In this document: positions 43,401 to 53,800 of the stretch, piece by piece | Layout of the letters: every line of letters starts with the position of its first letter | Position numbering within the stretch: position 1 is the first letter of the stretch | From: Actinomadura opuntiae | GTDB lineage: Bacteria; Actinomycetota; Actinomycetes; Streptosporangiales; Streptosporangiaceae | Direction: 5' to 3' | NCBI RefSeq assembly: GCF_030283205.1 | Contig: NZ_JASNWF010000006.1 | Location: 62,001-126,000 of the forward strand | Length of the DNA: 64,000 nucleotides | The notes under the pieces: model-generated | Database searches by the model: none | What the model was told of the DNA's origin: nothing | Seen by the model: the letters and a program-made list of their open reading frames with translations, nothing else | Program-made: the position numbers and the translations under genes

Positions 43401-44478
43401 AGGTGGCCAGCAGCGCCTGAGCCTCAATCGGGTCGCCCAGCGTCGTCCCCGTACCGTGCGCCTCCACCGCGTCGACCTGGTCCGGGGGCACCTGGGCGTT
43501 CGCCAGCGCAGCCCTGATGACGCGTTCCTGCGATGGGCCGTTTGGTGCAGTGAGACCGTTGCTGGCACCGTCCTGGTTGACCGCGGACCCGCGCACGACC
43601 GCGAGCACAGGGTGTCCGTTGCGCTGCGCGTCCGACAAACGCTCCAGCAGCAGCACTCCTGCGCCTTCGGACCAGCCGGTGCCGTCCGCGCTCGCCGCGA
43701 AGGACTTGCACCGTCCGTCCGGTGCCAGACCGCGTTGACGGCTGAACTCGATGAAGACCTCGGGCGTCGCCATCACCGTCGCGCCGCCGGCGAGAGCCAG
43801 GGTCGCCTCGCCGCTGCGGAGGGCGGTGCACGCCTGATGGAGGGCGACCAGCGAGGACGAGCACGCGGTGTCGACCGTGACGGCCGGACCCTCCAGCCCG
43901 AAGGTGTAGGCGATCCGGCCGGACGCGACGCTGGCGGCGCTGCCGGTCCCCAGCAGACCCTCATAGCCGTGGGGAGTGTGGTGATGGCGGGTGCGGTAGT
44001 CGTTGTACATGACGCCGACGTAGACACCGGTCGCGGTGCCGCGCAGTGACGCCGGGTCGATGCCCGCGCGCTCGATGGCCTCCCACGACGTCTGGAGCAG
44101 CAGCCGCTGCTGCGGGTCGGTGGCCAGGGCCTCGCGGGGGCTCATCCCGAAGAAGTCCGGGTCGAACTCGGCGGCGTCGTGGAGGAAGCCGCCGTGCCGG
44201 GAGTAGGACGTGCCGGCGGTGTCGGGGTCCGGGTCGTACAGCGCGGACAGGTCCCAGCCGCGGTCGCCGGGGAACTCGCCGATGGCGTCGCGCCCGCCGC
44301 CGACGAGGGACCACAGGTCCTCGGGGGAGCGGACGCCGCCGGGGTAGCGGCAGGCCGCCGCGACGACCGCGATCTGCTCCCGCGCCCTCGCCTCGACCCT
44401 GCGGGCGTGCTCCTGGGCCTCCTCCAGCTCGATCGCGAGCCGCCTGACGTAGTCCCTGAGCCTTGCTTCGTTCGCCAT
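34480..44478 (-). CDS. PKS-C: two-module type I PKS (KS-AT-dead DH-dead KR-ACP, KS-AT-DH-KR-ACP)
   Basis: 3332 residues. The docking helix is [20 protein letters not shown]. Module C1: KS (Cys near 205), AT GHSIGE near 635 and HAFHS near 727 (malonyl). It is followed by DH and KR remnants (about 885-1400) with internal deletions removing their catalytic residues, then ACP Ser in MGFDSLAAV near 1466. Module C2: KS from about 1530 (Cys near 1699), AT GHSQGE near 2150 and YASHS near 2250 (methylmalonyl), DH His in [11 protein letters not shown] near 2459 and Asp in [10 protein letters not shown] near 2625, B-type KR (LDD, Tyr in [13 protein letters not shown] near 3046), ACP Ser near 3214. The C-terminus [13 protein letters not shown] docks to PKS-D. 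C1 should leave a ketone (predicted C17); C2 gives a methyl-branched double bond (C14-Me, C14=C15). The start at 44478 follows a purine-rich GAGAGGGGG about 14 bp upstream. Domain calls are firm. Confidence 0.95.
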   Translation of the reverse strand: MANEARLRDYVRRLAIELEEAQEHARRVEARAREQIAVVAAACRYPGGVRSPEDLWSLVGGGRDAIGEFPGDRGWDLSALYDPDPDTAGTSYSRHGGFLHDAAEFDPDFFGMSPREALATDPQQRLLLQTSWEAIERAGIDPASLRGTATGVYVGVMYNDYRTRHHHTPHGYEGLLGTGSAASVASGRIAYTFGLEGPAVTVDTACSSSLVALHQACTALRSGEATLALAGGATVMATPEVFIEFSRQRGLAPDGRCKSFAASADGTGWSEGAGVLLLERLSDAQRNGHPVLAVVRGSAVNQDGASNGLTAPNGPSQERVIRAALANAQVPPDQVDAVEAHGTGTTLGDPIEAQALLATYGQDREQPLWLGSIKSNLGHTQAAAGVAGVIKMIMAMRHGLLPQTLHVDQPSPHVDWNSGKVHLLTEPVPWKENGHPRRAAVSSFGISGTNAHVILEQPPAPAEPDTAPAHSGPFVWPVSGHTEAALRDQAARLRDHLTDEPADQVGYSLATTRTTFTHRALILDNHREALAALADGQPHPAIASGVASTGKVAYLLTGQGSQRPGMGSQLYDTFPIYAETFDQISEHIGLDLRGVDPEQLNQTLYTQTSLFALQVSLARLLESLGLRPDYLLGHSIGELAAAHLAGVLTLPDACTLVAARARLMQDLPGGGAMVAIQATENEIDPDLIAAINTSDSLVISGDDDVITPIAEEFKARGRKTKRLTVSHAFHSHHMDGMLDHFHTTAETLTYRAPTIPVISNLTGQAIDEFDADYWVRHVRHAVRFADGVTTLHKHGVTTYIELGPDPVLTALAQETLTDSDAAFVPALRAKEPERRTLFTAIAHAPRPNWEELFPEPHPATVELPTYAFQNQPYWLDQAAGRPLEMADGRIVHSGRITPASCVELVLRAGDRVDELTLERPLASPVQGQLVVEPPDGQGRRAFAVHSRATDDEPWERFATGVLAPDAAAAMVPGALLDGLLAELPDGRFPHLWNGVTFHDADDTTNLVVDLAPTGEEDTVSVLLTDPSGAPVLTVDRLVTRPVEPGEASAVTRYDVLWKAVAAPDEIPEMAVLADEALANELGLPVCSDLPAVDGALVVVVPALDEREIRELLGTEIPSGVRVAFLTRGADTDPTMAAIWGLVRSAQLERPGRFAVIDADAEPASLNAVPAALATGEEQLAVRAGEVRVPRLGRASERPGDAPQAAGTVLVTGGTGALGGLAARHLASAHRAERLVLVSERGPADEGARGLRAELAGLGAEVHVAACDVTDLRALRRLVDEHPPTAVVHTDPYAADAARNLHLLTRDLDLTAFVLFSSVAGTLGSSADPDLAAASAALDALARHRRAAGLPATSIAWSPEPLPEDRAAAVFDAALASGEPVFVPGPLDAGGYGDAPPAVLRDLARRPARRRGATPASPLAQRLAGLPEAEQRALLLDLVRSRVAAVLGHADAGAVDSGRAFKDMGFDSLAAVTLRNRLAEAAGVRLPATLVFDHPSPRALAEHLRGALLGQGAGTAADLRPGRRAADDEPIVIVAMGCRYAGGVRAPEDLWDLVAAGRDAVAEFPADRGWDVEAIYDPDPGRSGTTYTRAGGFLFDAAHFDPEFFGMSPREAMATDPQQRLLLATTWEAFERAGIEPSSLRGSRTGVFVGVVYQDYGARLHPAPDGFEGSVDIGSAGSVASGRVAYTFGLEGPAVTVDTACSSSLVALHQACQALRNGECTLALAGGATVMATPNTFIEFSRQRGLAPDGRCKPFAAAADGTGWGEGAGILLLERLSDARRNGHPILATIRGSAVNQDGASNGLTAPNGPSQQRVIRDALTNAGLTPADVDAVEAHGTGTTLGDPIEAQALIAAYGQDRDRPLWLGSVKSNIGHTQAAAGVAGIIKMVMAMRHGLLPKTLHVDEPTPHVEWDGGDVALLTEPVVWERNGHPRRAAVSAFGMSGTNAHVIIEQGPEEAAPAADEPADAGGAGADLPWLISAKTEQSLRAQAERLRAQVAEDDGIDLRGVARTLAGRATFTHRAVVVARDRAGFLAGLEGLAQGEEVAGVARGVAAASPGKTVFVFPGQGSQWVGMATQLMDEHPAFRDHMHACADALAPHTNWSLIDTLNDTHHPHLDRLDIVQPALFAVMTSLAHLWQTHHTHPHAVIGHSQGEIAAAYTAKALTLTDAATIIALRSKALTTLSGQGAMASIALPADHITELLRPWEHRLSIAAVNGPSSVVIAGDADALDGLMEHCTAEGVRARRIAVDYASHSAHVEEIHDELIDLLAGITPQRSEIDFYSTVTGEPLDTTQLNAEYWYQNLRQTVQFEQATRRLLDDGHTTFIEVSPHPVLTVGLAETFDAAGADGTAVAIGSLRRGEGGRARFLTSLGQAHAHGAQVDWDTVLPDGPAQPVPLPTYPFQERRYWLDAVPARDQDVASAGLAPAGHPLLGAAVEAAEDDELLFTGRLALSTHPWLADHAVMGTVLLPGTAFAELALHAAARLGCDRIEELTLGAPLIVPDEGGVRIQVVAGPAGEEGDRPIAVYSRPEDDEAGGPWTRHAVGTLGGEGAVAPQEDTGQWPPPGASAIDVGPLYDELLDLGYQYGPVFRGLRAAWRDGDTVYAEVALPEDADPAGFGIHPALLDAAFHAMALGTGSEGGTRLPFSLSGVALHATGATTLRVRLTVTGADGATLAVTDPAGQPVVTIDELTIRAVQPEQLAAAATGAGRRDSLYRTDWVALPQEGTPPDGEWAVLGPDPKDLAGALRDAGIPARTYRDPGELTTTPVMALASFTGDGGSPHEPVHRALDLLRAWLADDRFAATTLAVVTHGAVAVGEDEDVPDLAAAPVWGLVRSAQTENPDRFVLLDLDGEESSRRSAAAALGCGEPQLAIRRSRPLVPRLARAAEDGAAPALDPDGTVLVAGGTGVIGGLVARHLVAEHGVRHLLLAGRRGPEAEGARELAAELTAAGATVTVAACDLAERDAVAGLLGTVPADHPLTAVVHTAGVLDDGVLQSLTPERLDAVLRPKVDAGRNLHELTRDLPLTAFVLFSSVAGVLGAPGQANYAAANAYLDALAHHRRAAGLPATALAWGLWAEASGMTGHLEQADLARMGRTGVQPLTTGEGLALLDAALRTGRAAAVPAKLDMRALRAQAAAGLVPPILRGLVRTTARRAAGDRPSGGALLDQLAAVPGPDRERVVAEFVRGQVATVLGHAGPAAVDADRGFMELGFDSLTAVEFRNRLNAATGLRLPATALFDHPTVTALTALLLEKITPPDADPARAALDTLESALPDLRSDRDARSRLSDRLREFLVRLDQEEHALATAPLREIGSATDDEIFDFIDNELGIES
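37892..38307 (-). repeat. Methylmalonyl-AT cassette, copy in module C2
   Basis: About 416 bp almost identical to 48190-48605 (module B2) and 53479-53866 (module B1). It encodes the N-terminal half of the AT up to and past the [18 protein letters not shown] nucleophile segment. It uses GAA, CAA, AAA and CTC codons, while the surrounding PKS prefers GAG, CAG, AAG and CTG. Confidence 0.85.
40420..40860 (-). other. Deleted, inactive ketoreductase domain in module C1
   Basis: The NADPH loop GGTGALG survives (about 40830-40850). About 20 residues that normally hold the LDD motif and the catalytic Lys (RPKVDA) are replaced by DPYAADA. The Tyr region reads [16 protein letters not shown], where active domains have [15 protein letters not shown], so the catalytic Tyr is Leu. 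A further stretch after AWSPEP is also missing. All changes are in frame. Confidence 0.88.
41290..41830 (-). other. Deleted, inactive dehydratase remnant in module C1
   Basis: The DH starts normally (HSGRI), but the segment carrying the catalytic His ([18 protein letters not shown] in sister modules) is absent; the text goes straight to [14 protein letters not shown] second deletion removes the YGPxFxGL and [10 protein letters not shown] segments with the catalytic Asp. The remaining pieces ([20 protein letters not shown]) still align with active DH domains, so this is erosion of a former DH. Confidence 0.88.
42030..43028 (-). repeat. Malonyl-AT cassette, copy in module C1
   Basis: Close copy of 31928-33025 (D1) and 59366-60463 (A2), covering the KS-AT linker and AT. 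The similarity to A2 continues on into the 3' part of the KS coding region (about 43105-43475). Confidence 0.8.
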
Positions 44479-44506
44479 CGCGGGCACGCGCCCCCTCTCG
44501 GCCGGG

Positions 44507-44746
44507 CTATTCGGCGATCTTGGTGCGCATGGTCCAGCTGAAGACCAGCGGGCCTTCGCCGTCCCCGGTGCGCGGTTCCTCGGCCAGCTCGAAGTGCTCG
44601 TAACCGCCGCGGTGCGGCAGCTTGAGCGTCCTGCCGGCGGGCGCGTGCCGGAGCACGCGCAGCTCGGTCGGAAGGTCCACGGGCCCTCCCTCGAGGACCG
44701 CGCGAGCCGTGCCGGATTCGGTGCGAGAGTCTCTCGTCCTGTCCAT
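44507..44746 (-). CDS. Small DUF5988-like protein between PKS genes
   Basis: A 79-residue protein encoded in the only sizeable gap between PKS genes. It has the core pattern [11 protein letters not shown], then [13 protein letters not shown], and ends WTMRTKIAE. This pattern is typical of short actinobacterial proteins known as DUF5988, which often sit inside biosynthetic clusters and have no known reaction. There is no signal peptide or membrane segment. The start at 44746 is supported by GGAGG seven bases upstream. The stop is 28 bp before the PKS-C start, and the PKS-B stop lies 67 bp before it. The coding strand matches the operon. The family name is from memory of the pattern and should be checked; the function is unknown. 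Confidence 0.75.
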   Translation of the reverse strand: MDRTRDSRTESGTARAVLEGGPVDLPTELRVLRHAPAGRTLKLPHRGGYEHFELAEEPRTGDGEGPLVFSWTMRTKIAE

Positions 44747-44753
44747 GGGGCGA

Positions 44754-44758
44754 CCTCC
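44754..44758 (-). promoter_or_regulatory. Ribosome binding site of the DUF5988-like gene
   Basis: A perfect GGAGG on the minus strand, seven bases before the ATG at 44746, supports this short frame as a real gene. Confidence 0.65.
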
Positions 44759-44788
44759 AGCGTTGCTCGGGTCCCAGCTTCGCCAGAT

Positions 44789-44811
44789 CCGCTAAAGCCG
44801 CCGCTAAGCCG
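44789..44811 (-). repeat. Short tandem repeat in the PKS-B/DUF5988 gap
   Basis: On the plus strand CCGCTAAAGCCG is followed directly by CCGCTAAGCCG, just past the PKS-B stop codon (TAG at 44816-44814). No hairpin with a T-run follows, so it does not look like a terminator. Role unknown. Confidence 0.5.
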
Positions 44812-44813
44812 AC

Positions 44814-47800
44814 CTAAGGACGGCCTCCGAGGCGCTGGTCGAGGAAGTCGAACAGCTCGTCGTCGCTCGCCGACTCCAGCAGTTCGGCCGACTCCCGCGG
44901 CCCGGCGCCCCGCACGTCGTTCCAGCGGGCCAGCAGGCCCTTCATCCGCATCGTGATCCGGTCGCGTTCGACGTCGTCCGGGATCGCCTCCGGGAGGCCG
45001 TCCGGCGTCAGCGCCGCCAGCGCGGACTCCAGCCTGTCCAGCTCGGCCGACAGCCCGCCGGGACGGGCGCCGCCGCCCGCGGGGGCCAGCGCGCCGCGCA
45101 GGTGCCGCGCGAGCGCGGTCGCGGTCGGATGGTCGAACACCAGCGTCGCCGGCAGCCGCAGGCCGGTCGCGGCGTTGAGCCGGTTGCGCAGCTCCTGCGC
45201 GGTGAGCGAGTCGAAGCCCATCTCGCGGAACGCCCGCCCGGCGTCGACCGTCTCGGGGGCGCCGTGCCCGAGGACCGTGGCGACCGTCTCGCGGACGACC
45301 TCGACCAGCGTCCGCTCCTGGTCCGCCTCGTCCAGGCGCTCCAGCCGGTCCGCCAGCGCCCGCGGGTCGGCGGCGTTCGCCGTGCGGGCCCGCGCCGTCG
45401 ACCGCACCAGGCCGCGCAGCACCGCGGGCAGCAGCCCCGCGTCGGCCTGCGCGTGCAGCGCGGGCAGGTCCAGGCGGGCGGGCAGGAGGACCGCCCGGTC
45501 CGCCGCCACCGCCTGGTCGAACAGGGCGAGTCCCTCTTCGGTGGACAGCGGCGCCACGCCGTTGCGGGACATCCGGGTGAGGTCGGCCTCGGCGAGCATC
45601 CCGGTCATGCCGCTCGCCTCTCGCCACCGGCCCCAGGACAGGGCCGTGGCGGGGAGCCCGAGCGCGCGGCGGTGCGCGGCCAGGGCGTCCACGAAGGCGT
45701 TGGCCGCGGCGTAGTTCCCCTGCCCGGAGGGGCCGATCGACCCGGCGATGGAGGAGAAGAGGACGAAGCGCCTGACGGTGTCGTCCTGGGCGAGGAGGTG
45801 CAGGTTCCAGGCCGCGTCGACCTTGGGTTCGAAGACCGTGCGCAGCCGCTCGGCGGTGAGCGCGGGCAGCGTGGCGTCGTCGAGGACCCCGGCGGCGTGG
45901 ATGACGGTGGTGGGGCGGTGACGGCGGAACAGGTCGGTGAGGCTCGCCGCGTCGGCCGTGTCGCAGGCGGCGATGGTGACGGTGGCGCCGTCCCGGGTGA
46001 GCTCGGCGAGGAGTTCGGCGGCGCCGTCCGCGTCGGGTCCGCGCCGGCTGACCAGGACGAGGTCGCGGGCCTGGTGGTGGGCGACCAGGTGGCGGGCGAG
46101 GTGGGCGCCGAGGGCGCCCGTCCCGCCGGTGATCAGGACGGTCTCGCCGGGATCGACGAGGGGGCCGGTGCCCGCCCCGTCGGCGTGGCGCCGCGCCAGG
46201 CGGGGCACGTGCCGGACGCCGCCGCGGATCGCGACCTGCGGCTCGTCCTCGGCGAGGGCTTCCGGGACCGCCCGCAGGGACGCGGGGTCGTCGTCGACGT
46301 CGATGACGGCGAACCTGCCGGGTTCCTCGGTCTGCGCGGTGCGGAGCAGCCCCCAGACCGGAGCGGCGGCGAGGTCGGGACGGTCGGTCTCCCGCACGGC
46401 GACCGCTCCGTGCGTGATGACCGCCAGCCGGTGCCCGCCGGTGTCCGGCAGCAGTTCCTGGACCAGCCCGAGCATGTGCTCGGCCGCGCGGCGAGCGGCG
46501 GCGGGCGGATCCGCGGACTCGATCCGGGGAGCGACGAGGATCGTCGCGGGCTCGGTGATGTCGTCGAGGTCGGTGACGTTGTGCGCCGCCAGTCCCGCCT
46601 GACGCAGAGCCGCGGTGAGCTGCGGCGCTCCGTACACCGGTAGCGAGGTGTCCGGGGGCGCCGCGTCCGCAGCCCGCGCCGGCAGCCAGTCGAGCTGGTA
46701 CAGGTGCCGGGAGCGGCGGGGCCCGTTCAGCGCGCCGGCCAGTTGCTCGGGACGGACGGGCCTGACGGTCAGGGCGTCGATGTCGGCGACGGGCGCGCCG
46801 GTCGCGTCGGCCAACGCCAGCCGGGTCGTTCTGGGACCGGTGGGAGACAGCCGGACCCGCAGCTCGGTGGCGCCGGTCGCGTGCACGGTGACGCCCTCCC
46901 ACGCGAACGGAAGGCGCAGCTCGTCGGAGACACCGCTCAGCAGCAGGGGATGCAGCGCGGCGTCGAGCAGCGCGGGATGGAGCGCGAAATGCGCCGCCGA
47001 ACCGTGCGCCTGCTCGGGAAGCGCCACTTCGGCGTACAGGTCGTCGCCGTCCCGCCAGACCGCGGTGAGCCCTTGGAAGGCGGGGCCGTATTCGTAGCCG
47101 TGGTCGGCGAGGTGCTCGTAGAAGCCGCCCAGCTCCACCGGGACCGCGTCGGCGGGCGGCCACTGCCCGCCGAGCGCCGCCGGAGCGGGCGCCGCGGCGG
47201 CGACCAGCGTGCCGGTCGCGTAGGCGGTCCAGGGCTCGTCCTCGTCGGCGCGGGCGTGCACGGTGAACGCGCGTCGGCCGGCGTCGTCCACCGGGTCGAG
47301 GGTCAGCTGGACCTCGACCGGCTGCCGCTCGGGGATCGGCAGCGGCGCCCGCAGGGTGAGCTCCTCCACGCGCCGATGGCCGCCAGCGTCTCCGGCCTGC
47401 AGTGCCAGCGCGGTGAACGCCGCACCCGCGAGCACCACGGTGCCGGTCACGGCGTGATCGGCCAGCCACGGATGGGTGCGCTGGGAGATCCTGCCCGAGT
47501 GGACGCCGCGGCCGTCGGCGAGCTCGACGACCGTGTCCAGCATCGGCGCCTCCCGCACATCCTCCAGCCAGTAGCGCCGCCGCTGGAACGGGTACGTCGG
47601 CAGCGCGACCGGCCGCGGGTGGGAGGTGTTCCACGCGACCCGCACGCCCCGGACGTGCGCTTCTGCCAGCGAGGTGAGGAACCGGTCGAACCCGCCGTCG
47701 TCGCGGCGCAGCGTGCCGAGGACGGCGGTGCCGTCCGCCGCTCCGGCGGCTTCGAGCGTGTCCTGCACCCCCATGGTCAGCACCGGGTGCGGGCTGGCCT

Positions 47801-50800
47801 CGATGAAGGTGGTGTGGCCGTCGTCGAGGAGTGTGCGGGTGGTGCGTTCGAACTGCACTGTTTGGCGGAGGTTTTGGTACCAGTACTCGGCGTTGAGCTG
47901 GGTGGTGTCGAGGGGCTGGCCGGTGACGGTGGAGTAGAAGTCGATCTCGCTGCGGTGCGGGGTGATGCCGGCGAGGGTCTCGAGCAGCTCTGCGCGGATC
48001 TCCTCTACCTGCGGGGAGTGCGAGGCGTAGTCCACCGGGATGCGGCGCGCGCGGACGCCCTTGGCCTCGCACTCGGCGAGGACCTGTTCCACCGGCCCGG
48101 CCTTGCCGGAGATGACCGTCGACGACGGGCCGTTGACGGCGGCGATATCGAGGTGCTCCCGGTGTGGTGCGAGAAGGTCCTGGACCTCGTCTGCGGGGAG
48201 GGCGATGGAGGCCATGGCGCCTTGGCCGGAGAGGGTGGTGAGGGCTTTGCTGCGGAGGGCGATGATGGTGGCGGCGTCGGTGAGGGTGAGGGCTTTTGCG
48301 GTGTAGGCGGCGGCGATTTCGCCTTGGGAGTGTCCGATGACGGCGTGGGGGTGGGTGTGGTGGGTTTGCCAGAGGTGGGCTAGGGAGGTCATGACGGCGA
48401 AGAGGGCGGGTTGGACGATGTCGAGGCGGTCCAGGTGGGGGTGGTGGGTGTCGTTGAGGGTGTCGATGAGGGACCAGTTGGTGTGGGGTGCCAAGGCGTC
48501 GGCGCAGGCGTGCATGTGGTCGCGGAACGCGGGGTGTTCGTCCATCAACTGGGTGGCCATCCCAACCCACTGAGACCCCTGCCCGGGGAACACGAACACC
48601 GTCTTTCCGGGCTCTCGCGCCGCACCCTGCACCAGGTTCGGTGCCTGCGCCCCCTGCGCCAGCGCCGCGAGACCGCTGCGGAGGGCGCTCCGATCCGGGC
48701 CGACGACGACGGCGCGGTGCTCGAACGCGGTCCGGGTCGTCGCGAGGGCATGGGCGACACCGGTGGGCTCCACCGAAGGCTCGGCGTCGAGGAACACGTC
48801 GAGCTGCTCGGCCTGCGCCCGCAGTGCGGTTTCGGTCCGGGCCGACAGCGGCCAGGCGACCGGCGGTGCCGTGGCCGCGGCCGTGTCGGGCGCTTCAGGT
48901 TCCGCGGCAGCCTCGGCGGCAGGCGCCGCGGCCGGCGCCTGTTCGATGATGACGTGCGCGTTGGTGCCGCTGATCCCGAACGATGACACTCCGGCGCGGC
49001 GCGGACGTTCGCCCCGCTCCCAGGCGACGGGTTCGGTGAGGAGCGCCACGTCGCCGCCGTCCCATTCGACGTGCGGGCTGGGCTCGTCGACGTGCAGGGT
49101 CTTGGGCAGCAGGCCGTGCCGCATGGCCATGACCATCTTGATGATCCCGGCGACCCCGGCCGCGGCCTGGGTGTGGCCGATGTTGGATTTCACCGAGCCC
49201 AGCCAGAGCGGCCGGTCGCGGTCCTGCCCGTAGGTCGCGATGAGGGCCTGCGCCTCGATCGGGTCGCCGAGGGTGGTGCCGGTGCCGTGTGCCTCGACCG
49301 CGTCGATGTCGGCGGTGTTCAGCCCTGCACTGGCGAGGGCGTCGCGGATGACGCGTTGCTGCGACGGCCCGTTCGGGGCGGTGAGGCCGTTGCTGGCCCC
49401 GTCCTGGTTGACCGCCGAGCCCCTGATCACCGCCAGCACCGGATGTCCGTTGCGTTCGGCGTCGGACAGGCGCTCCAGCAGCAGGATCCCGGCGCCCTCG
49501 CCCCAGCCGGTACCGTCGGCGGCGGCCGCGAACGGCTTGCACCGCCCGTCGGGCGCCAGCCCCCGCTGCCGGCTGAACGCCAGGAAGACGGTCGGCGTCG
49601 CCATCACCGTCGCACCGCCCGCGAGGGCCAGCGTGCACTCGTCCCGCCGCAGCGCGTGGCACGCCTGGTGGAGCGCGACCAGCGACGACGAGCATGCGGT
49701 GTCGATGGTCACCGCCGGGCCTTCCAGCCCCAGGCTGTAGGCGACGCGGCCCGACGCGACGCTCGTCGTCATGGCGGTCGCGAGGTAGCCCTCGTAGCCT
49801 TCCGGCGCCGGGTTGAGACGGCCGCGGTAGTCGTCGTACATGACGCCGGTGAAGACGCCCGTACGGCTCCCGCGCAGCGACGCAGGGTCGATGCCCGCAC
49901 GCTCGACGACCTCCCAGGACGCCTCGAGCAGGAGCCGCTGCTGCGGATCGGTCGCCATGGCCTCGCGCGGGCTCATGGCGAAGAACTCGGCGTCGAACCC
50001 GTCCGCGCCCTCGATGAAGCCGCCCTCGCGCGCGTACACCTTGCCGGCGGCGTCGGGGTCCGGATCGTAGAGTCCGTCGACGTCCCAGCCGCGATCGGAG
50101 GGGAAGCCGCCGATCGCGTCCCGGCCGTCGGCGAGCAGCCTCCAGAGGTCCTCGGGTGTGCGGACCTCGCCGGGATAGCGGCACGCCATCGCCACCACCG
50201 CGATCGGCTCGTTGTCGGTGGCCGCCCGCACCGGCGTCCGCGCGGGCGCCGCCGCCCCGTTCCGTTCGCGGCCCGGCAGTTCGTCGCGCAGCCGCCGGGC
50301 CAGCGCGCCCGGAGTCGGGTGGTCGAAGACCAGCGTGGCGGGCAGCCGGAGCCCGGTGGCGGCGCTGAGCTGGTTGCGCAGTTCCACCGCGGTGAGGGAG
50401 TCGAAGCCGACCTCCTTGAACGGCCGGTCGGCGGCGATCGTCTCCGGTGAGCCGTGCTTGAGCACCCCGGCGACCAGGTTCCGCACCAGCTCCAGAAGCA
50501 ACCGGTCCCGTTCGGCCTCGGAGGCGCCGGCCAGCCGCCGGGCCCACGAGCCGTCGCCGCCTCCGGCGCGCCGCGCCGAAGCGGGGACCAGGCCGCGCAG
50601 CACCGGCGCCAGCAGGCCGGACCGGCCCTGGTCCCGCAGCGCCGCCGGGTCGAGCCTGGTCAGCACCGGCGCGGGCGGGCCGCCCGCCCAGACCGCGTCG
50701 AAGAGGGCGAGCCCCTGCTCGGCGGTCAGGGGCGCCATCGCCCCGAGCGTCATCGCGCCGAGGTCCGCTTCGTCCAGGTGGCCCGTCATGTCGCTGGCGT

Positions 50801-53800
50801 CCGCCCACGGACCCCACGCGGCCGACGTCGCGGCGAGGCCGGCGGCCCGGCGCCGTTCGGCCAGCGCGTCCAGGAAGGCGTTCGCCGCCGTGTAGGCCGC
50901 CTGCCCCGTGATACCGAGCGTGGCTGTCGCGGACGAGAACAGCACGAAGGCGGCCAGGTCGAGGTCGCGGGTGAGCTCGTGCAGGTTCCAGGCCGCGTCG
51001 ACCTTGGGACGCAGCACCGCGTCCACACGATCGGGGGTCAGCGAGGGCAGCAGCCCGTCGTCGAGCACGCCGGCCGCGTGGACGACCGCGACCAGCGGAC
51101 GCTCGGCGGGCACCGCGCCGAGCAGGCCGGCGAGCGCGGTGCGGTCGGAGGCGTCGCAGGCCACCAGCGACGCCTCGGCGCCGAGCGCCGCGAGGTCGGC
51201 CGCCAGCGCCGCCGCGCCGGGCGCGTCCGCGCCCCGGCGGCTGGCCAGCAGCAGGTGCCGGACGCCGTGCTCGGCCGCCAGGTGCCGCGCGACCAGGCCG
51301 CCCAGCAGGCCCGTCGCACCGGTGACCAGCACGGTGCCGCCGGCCAGGCCGTCCGGCACTGCGGACGGAACCGCCGGCTCCCTGACCAGCCGGGGAGCGA
51401 GCACGGCATCGCCGCGCAGCGCCAGCTGCGCCTCGTCGAGGGCGAGCGCGCCCGGTAGCAGCGCCGCCGCGTCGGCGAGCGCGCCCGCCTCCGGGAGGTC
51501 GACGAGCACGAAACGAGCGGGCTGTTCGGCCTGCGCCGAACGGAGCAGGCCCCACAGCGCCGCCCCCACCGGGTCGGGCACGGTCCCGCCCGCGGCCACC
51601 GCGCCGCGGGTCACCAGGACGAGCCGCGCGGCGGCGAGGCGCTCGTCGGCGAGCCACGCCTGGATCAGCGCCAGCACCTCGTGGCAGGCCTGCCGCACCG
51701 CCTCGGGAGCCGCGCCGCCGAGGCCGTCGCTTTCGGGGCAGGGGACGAACACGACCTCGGGAAGCGGATCCGCCGCCGACTCCAGCAAGGCGGAAAGGTC
51801 CTGGTAGCGGGCGGCCCCGGGGATGCCGGCGCCGTCCGGGCCCAGCACGGCCCATCGACTCGCCGCGTCTGCGGCGTCCTCGCCCTGCGCGCCGGACGTC
51901 GCGAGCTCGGTCCAGTCCAGGCGCAGAAGAGACTCACCACCTCCCGGATTGACGGAAGCGGCGGCGCGGAAGCCCACCGAGCCGACCGTGGCTACGGGAC
52001 CGCCGTCGAGGTCGGTCAGGCTCACCCGCACCGCGCCCGCGCCCACCGGGGACACCGACACACGCAGTCCCGTCGCCCCGCGCGCGCTCAGCCGGATGCC
52101 GCTCCAGGAGAACGGCAGCACCGTTCCGTCCGCCGCGCTCATGACCCCGAGGGTGGGATGGAACGCGGCGTCGAGCAGCGCCGGATGGATGCCGAAGCGG
52201 GCGGCCGCGGCGTCGTGCTCGTCGCCCAGCTGCACTTCGGCGAATACCTCGTCACCGAGCCGCCACGCTTCCCGCAGGCCGCCGAAGGCGGGCCCGTAGC
52301 CGTACCCTTGGTCGGCGAGCCGTTCGTACAGCGCGCCCAGGTCCAGCGGCTCCGCGCCCTCCGGAGGCCAGACGGCGGGCGGCTCGGGCACGGCGGCGAC
52401 GTCCTCGCAGGCGAGCTCTCCCGACGCGTGCCGCGCCCAGTCGGCGTCCATTGGGGCGTCATCGGGCTGGGAGTGGATGCCGACCGCGCGCCTGCCGGAG
52501 TCGTCCGGTGGCCCCACCCGGAGCTGGAGCCGGACGGCCCCGTCCGCGGGCAGGACCATCGGGGACTCCAGCGTGAGCTCGTCGACGCCCGCGCAGCCCG
52601 CCGCGCGGGCTGCCTCGAGCGCCAGTTCCACCAGCGCGGTCCCCGGCAGCACGGGCACCCCGTCCACGGTGTGCTCGGCGAGCCACGGATGGCCGCTCGC
52701 CGACAGCCGCCCGGTGAGCACCAGCTCCTCGCCGCCCGCCAGGGCCACGACGGATCCGAGGAAGGGATGGTCGGTGCCCGAATGCCCGGCCGGAGGCGAG
52801 TAGCCGCCCGCCGCGGCGTCGAGCCAGTACCGCTGCCGCTGGAAGGCGTAGGTGGGGAGCTTCACCGACGACGGGTCCGCGGCGGTGCGGCCCGGTGCCC
52901 AGTCGACCGTCGCTCCGCCGGTGTACGCGGTCGCGAACGACGTTAGAAGCCGCTCCGTCCCGCCCTCGTTCCGCCTGAGCGTTCCGACGACGGTGACGTC
53001 GCGTCCCGCGTCGTCCGCAGTCTCCTGGACGCCGACGGTGAGGACCGGATGAGGACTGACCTCGATGAAGGTGGTGTGGCCGTCGTCCAGAAGTCTGCGG
53101 GTGGCCTGTTCGAACTGAACGGTCTGCCGGAGGTTCTGGTACCAGTACTCGGCGTCGAGTTGGGTGGTGTCGAGGGGTTCGCCGGTGACGGTGGAGTAGA
53201 AGTCGATCTCGCTGCGGCGCGGGGTGATCCCGGCGAGCGCCTGGTGCAGTTCCGCGCGGATCTCCTCCACCTGCGGCGAGTGCGAGGCGTAGTCGACCGG
53301 GATCTTGCGGGCCCGCACCTCCTCGGCGCGGTACTCGTCGAACAGGTCCTGGACCGCGATCGGATCGCCCGCGACCACGGTCGAGGACGGGCCGTTGACG
53401 GTGGCGACGCCGAGCCGGTCGCCCCAGCGCGTGATCCGCTCGGCCACCTCGGCGGCCGGGAGGGGCACCGACATCATCGCGCCTTGGCCGGAGAGTGTGG
53501 TGAGGGCTTTGCTGCGGAGGGCGATGATGGTGGCGGCGTCGGTGAGGGTGAGGGCTTTTGCGGTGTAGGCGGCGGCGATTTCGCCTTGGGAGTGTCCGAT
53601 GACGGCGTGGGGGTGGGTGTGGTGGGTTTGCCAGAGGTGGGCTAGGGAGGTCATAACGGCGAACAGGGCGGGTTGGACGATGTCGAGGCGGTCCAGGTGG
53701 GGGTGGTGGGTGTCGTTGAGGGTGTCGATGAGGGACCAGTTGGTGTGGGGTGCCAAGGCGTCGGCGCAGGCGTGCATGTGGTCGCGGAACGCGGGGTGTT

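Noticed and set aside
34480..48570. PKS-C starting at 48570
   Set aside because: The extension is an out-of-frame reading of PKS-B and passes through the DUF5988-like gene. The docking helix starting [10 protein letters not shown] at 44478 marks the true start.
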